DNA of 64,000 nt from an uncultured Bacteroidales bacterium. Its GTDB lineage: Bacteria; Bacteroidota; Bacteroidia; Bacteroidales; P3. Where the stretch lies: positions 1 through 64,000 of the forward strand of contig CAMVMX010000006.1 of NCBI GenBank assembly GCA_947168665.1, in the 5' to 3' direction. The notes below the pieces were generated by a model. That model worked only from the letters and a program-made list of their open reading frames with translations. It ran no database searches and had not been told where the DNA came from. Shown here one piece after another: positions 61,369-64,000 of the stretch (within the stretch, counting starts at the first letter, position 1; the number at the start of each line of letters is the position of its first letter). Made by a program: the position numbers and the translations under genes.

Positions 61369-61719
61369 CAATTTTATTTTGACATAGCATCCTCCCGTCC
61401 CCTTTTTCTCCGCCTCCTGTCGCTGCCGCCGCTGCCCCTGCCGCCGCCATTGACCCGCAGTTCCATCCATTCCCCTTCCGTCGCCGTTCCCCGATACCTG
61501 CTTTATGCTTTCTTTCCTTTCCAGAAACAAACCATAAAATAAATCTAAACTAACTATAAACTAACTATCGGAATAACAACCTCCCAACATCTCCTCGGCT
61601 TTCCACCTGATTCCATTGTATGCCGTGTCCCGTTCCGCCGTACGATGCCCGGCATGCGGCATGGTGGGCAACCGAGTGTTAAAACTGACACCGCCACCCA
61701 CTAATTGGAAAAAAAGTCG
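61369..61719. other. Divergent spacer of about 350 bases
   Basis: Pro/Ser-like low-complexity DNA followed by AT-rich sequence; no gene supported. Confidence 0.4.
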
Positions 61720-61727
61720 TATTTTTG
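61720..61727 (+). promoter_or_regulatory. Promoter box of the helicase-remnant/hydrolase transcript
   Basis: TATTTTTG with TTG at 61705-61707 (short spacer). The resulting leader to the hydrolase start is about 520 bases. Confidence 0.5.
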
Positions 61728-62083
61728 CACCGCCAAACCGATGGTTTGGTAGGACATATCGAAAAGACGTAAGTTTGCGTCTTATCTGCGGCCAATCGAA
61801 TCTGGTAAATTCAACTTTTCCCGCACGGTAAGGCAATGACAAGCGTCCATGTGTTCGTATTATGGCACACGCTGTGGGGCATTATAGCCCCGACGTGATG
61901 TGTGGCTATATACGCAACAGCGTGGGCTCTGGCATTGCTTATCCTCGGGAAAAAGGCATACCAGAGCCTGATTGGCGGGATGAGCAAAAGCTTTGTCCCG
62001 CGCTTCTTTTTTATATGCCCGCTGTAACCCTTATTGACCCCGTGGCTGTTCGGGACGCTGCCGCACCAAAACGCAACGACGCT
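61728..62083 (+). other. Long leader with hairpins, possible structured RNA
   Basis: Transcribed region of about 355 bases with a hairpin AAGACG-8 nt-CGTCTT near 61764-61783 and a stem GGCTCTGG/CCAGAGCC enclosing about 28 bases (near 61925-61968). It is open in the hydrolase frame from 61862, but the encoded residues show no domain. It could be the native leader of the truncated helicase gene that follows, or a structured RNA. Confidence 0.35.
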
Positions 62084-62212
62084 ATGAACCACTTCGCACA
62101 GGTCATCGACCGCTACCGCCAGCAATCCCACTCCGAGGCCGACAAAGGCCACCGCTTTGAACGCCTGATGCAGGCCATGCTCCGCACCCTCCCGCCCTGG
62201 AGCAAAGAGATA
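62084..62212 (+). pseudogene. N-terminal remnant of a restriction/helicase gene
   Basis: The 43 codons from the ATG at 62084 read MNHFAQVIDRYRQQS, then DKGHRFERLMQAML. This is the usual beginning of large DEAD/DEAH-box helicase-nuclease proteins of the type ISP restriction class, whose next segment should enter an Mrr-like nuclease domain. Here the similarity stops after about 43 residues and the frame runs on, without a stop, into the alpha/beta hydrolase. It is a deletion scar, and possibly a translated fusion. Confidence 0.6.
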
Positions 62213-62254
62213 AAGTCTTATAATCGTGGTCATGGCTCTGTGCAGGATGATAGC

Positions 62255-63499
62255 ATGAAAAACTATATACATCGGCATGTGTCTATGTGGTTCTGGATAG
62301 TGTCTCTTGTTATATTCATTATGTTGATTGTAGGCTACATAGTGTTAAAACAAGCGGGAGGGCATGTCGTGCCTGCTCAGGTTAATTGTAGAGAGGATAA
62401 GAGGCCGTATCGGAGGGTGACTTACTGGCAGCAGGAAGTGAACTGCGCAAATCCGATTGCCACTTCGTATGAGGGGGAGGGTATTGACACTTATACAGCA
62501 CAATCAATCTACACGGACAATTGTGTGCTGTATCTGCCAGAGAGTTACAAGCCACAAGGGACACCGACCAAACTGATTATATTCTGCAAAGAGGGTGACA
62601 GCCAAGTCGGCACTTCCTCGGACCCAATATTTGACGAGCAGCGATGCGGACGTTTATTCCATTGGTTGTTGTATCTCGGATATGCCGTTGTGGCGGCTGA
62701 CGGTGTGCCGGACGCATGGAAGGCGGCCATCGGCGCAACGGAGAGGGCTGTGGGGAACTACGTGGCGGTGCAAAGCACAATTAAGGCTGTGGAGTATGTG
62801 GGGAAACACTACAACGTGGACACCGGCAGGTTGTTTGTTTTCGGTTATTCGCAGGGCGGACACTACGCACAGAATGTGATTGACAATTCGGCTTTGAATG
62901 TGGCGGCAGTGGCGGAGTGGTCTCCTGTCTGTTCGATGCGTTGGCACCAGTGGGATTTGTCGAGCAATGCCACAGTTGGCGGTGTTACATTCACCAAGGC
63001 GGCGCGTCTTAACATCGCAAGGATGTTTGGTTTCCCCGCTGTCAGCACGAACATTCAATTGTTGAACTTAGATTATGACCCGGATCTGACTATGGGATAC
63101 GACCCGTGGACACGGAATGTGGAAGACCCTTATAACGACTTCGTTAAACAAGAAGGAAGCGATTTTCTGTACCGTCTGCCAGACGGGGTGACGGTTGACC
63201 AAATCACGATGAAGAAGTACTCCAAGGCACCGTTGAAGATATGGGCGGCAGAGGATGATAACAAGCTGTCGGCTGACGTGTTCAAGGTATTCATCAAGGC
63301 TATGCGCAACACTGGGCAGATTGCGGAGCTTAAGTTATACAATCAGGGCGAGCATCATGTGCAGCAGTACCAGACGGCTGTAGGGACGTTTGTTGAGAAC
63401 GGGGAAACATGCGACCTATACCCGATTGCGCTGGATGTGGCATTGTGGTTTTATAACTTTGGTGGGTACCCATTAAAGGATTACAATTTATCAGAGTAA
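62255..63499 (+). CDS. Membrane-anchored alpha/beta hydrolase
   Basis: A 414-residue protein from the ATG at 62255. One N-terminal membrane segment (WFWIVSLVIFIMLIVGYIVL, residues ~12-31) anchors a large outside domain. The hydrolase nucleophile is Ser199 in FGYSQGGHY; likely acid and base are in WAAEDDNK and the His of QGEHHV. It resembles esterase or polyester-depolymerase folds, without a closer match I can name. The same frame is open upstream through the helicase remnant, so translation could start at 62084 or even 61862; I prefer 62255 because it gives a clean signal anchor. Confidence 0.75.
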   Translation: MKNYIHRHVSMWFWIVSLVIFIMLIVGYIVLKQAGGHVVPAQVNCREDKRPYRRVTYWQQEVNCANPIATSYEGEGIDTYTAQSIYTDNCVLYLPESYKPQGTPTKLIIFCKEGDSQVGTSSDPIFDEQRCGRLFHWLLYLGYAVVAADGVPDAWKAAIGATERAVGNYVAVQSTIKAVEYVGKHYNVDTGRLFVFGYSQGGHYAQNVIDNSALNVAAVAEWSPVCSMRWHQWDLSSNATVGGVTFTKAARLNIARMFGFPAVSTNIQLLNLDYDPDLTMGYDPWTRNVEDPYNDFVKQEGSDFLYRLPDGVTVDQITMKKYSKAPLKIWAAEDDNKLSADVFKVFIKAMRNTGQIAELKLYNQGEHHVQQYQTAVGTFVENGETCDLYPIALDVALWFYNFGGYPLKDYNLSE

Positions 63500-63634
63500 T
63501 ATCTTTTGGGTGAAGACGTTTAGAAGATACAATGTTTTTAGTACGGGTTACTGGTCTATATGGATTACCGAAATTGGAGCAATGAATGGATCATGATGTA
63601 AGGCCAGTGTGAAGTTCGGGATGGATACATGAAG
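63500..63634. other. Spacer between convergent genes
   Basis: No gene or clear signal seen. Confidence 0.35.
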
Positions 63635-63671
63635 CCAATGCCTGCCGACTGCTGGGGTCGGTAGGCATTGG
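63635..63671 (-). terminator. Hairpin after the type IX protein gene
   Basis: CCAATGCCTGCCGAC pairs with GTCGGTAGGCATTGG (one G-U). The T tract on the minus strand is weak. Confidence 0.6.
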
Positions 63672-63691
63672 TGTATGAGGGGGGATAGGTG

Positions 63692-64000
63692 TCAGCGGAT
63701 GATGATTTTGCGGGCTTTGGTGCCTTCGATTTGCAGCATGTAGATGCCGGTGGCGGGTGCGCGGAGGTGTTGCATGGCATCGGCTGCGGCGACGGAGGCG
63801 AGGCGGCGGCCCATGAGGTCGTAGAGGGCGAGGGTTTTGCCTTCGGCCCCGGCGACGGTGATGTCGAGGCCAGAGGTGGCGATGGATAGGGGATGGCCAT
63901 CGGCGGTGTCGATGCCGACGGAGGGGTAGAAGATGGCTTGGAGGGTGAGGTCGCGGTCGACGAGGATGGTGCGCTCAGGTTCGGTGTTGTTGTCGCTCCA
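63692..64000 (-). CDS. C-terminal part of a type IX-secreted protein
   Basis: The last 102 codons of a gene entering from the right edge. The visible start (WSDNNTEPERTILVDRDLTL) resembles the end of a Listeria-Bacteroides (InlB B-type) repeat. After a linker, a sorting-domain-like ending follows: ITVAGAEGKTLALYDLMGRR, then ATGIYMLQIEG, then a basic end (KARKIIIR). The protein is probably a large exported surface protein; only its tail can be seen. Confidence 0.75.
   Translation of the reverse strand, partial: WSDNNTEPERTILVDRDLTLQAIFYPSVGIDTADGHPLSIATSGLDITVAGAEGKTLALYDLMGRRLASVAAADAMQHLRAPATGIYMLQIEGTKARKIIIR

Noticed and set aside
1..64000. tRNA or rRNA genes, plasmid or phage origins, integrases, transposases
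   Set aside because: Looked for on both strands by characteristic motifs; none was found. A computed tRNA or covariance scan would be needed to exclude them fully.

Overview
The window reads as chromosome from a member of the Bacteroidales (Bacteroidota) that has a type IX secretion system. The evidence is: many copies of the Bacteroidota promoter box TAnnTTTG (mostly TATCTTTG) upstream of genes on both strands; several secreted proteins ending in type IX (Por) C-terminal sorting domains; the acpP-fabF-rnc cluster; OmpA-type barrels; and Fibrobacter-paralogous (FISUMP-like) surface proteins. The species cannot be read from the sequence. No rRNA, tRNA or CRISPR array was seen.

Layout. 1-6541 is a decaying defence-like island. 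It holds the end of one DUF1016/YhcG nuclease, a scrap of a second, a complete third, and a large AT-rich metallophosphoesterase-P-loop NTPase fusion. These are followed by a strongly folded leader in front of a truncated DNA methyltransferase, a scrap of a phosphoribosyltransferase gene, and the intact phosphoribosyltransferase. 6545-12887 holds a lipoprotein, a phosphohexomutase, and a coupled trio (small membrane protein, secreted EEP nuclease, helix-hairpin-helix outer-membrane protein). 12888-15615 is a second AT-rich accessory patch: a PD-(D/E)XK-like protein, an unknown protein that looks frameshifted, and a nucleotidyltransferase with a collapsed HEPN partner. 15657-28355 is mostly core: rnc, fabF, acpP, purN, a glycosyltransferase, two OmpA proteins, pgi, ssb, mutY, rpmB, rpsU and a MutS-like ATPase.

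28773-36301 is a cell-surface region: lipoproteins, OmpA, a small type IX-sorted protein, a protein with 159-bp tandem repeats, and a Ser-rich secreted protein. 36992-48930 holds tryptophanase, a GT2 glycosyltransferase, a TonB-receptor-like barrel, a CoA-transferase behind a cobalamin riboswitch, a PhzF protein, an inverted-repeat (REP/MITE-like) element, an ABC exporter, a DUF2400 protein and superoxide dismutase. 48996-51628 is a leftward redox operon (ferritin-like, glutathione peroxidase, MarR, radical SAM). 51999-60022 has two large type IX-sorted proteins flanking nrdDG. The larger, with five related modules, sits behind a second cobalamin riboswitch on the minus strand. 60430-64000 has a patatin lipase, a folded leader with a helicase-gene remnant running in frame into an alpha/beta hydrolase, and the end of another type IX-sorted protein.

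The strongest leads are: the cobalamin-riboswitch-controlled secreted multi-module protein; the cobalamin riboswitch in front of a CoA-transferase; the phosphoesterase-NTPase fusion; and the folded RNA that buries the start codon of the truncated methyltransferase. Starts were moved inward from the longest open frame where a signal peptide, a promoter box or a stop/start overlap argued for it.
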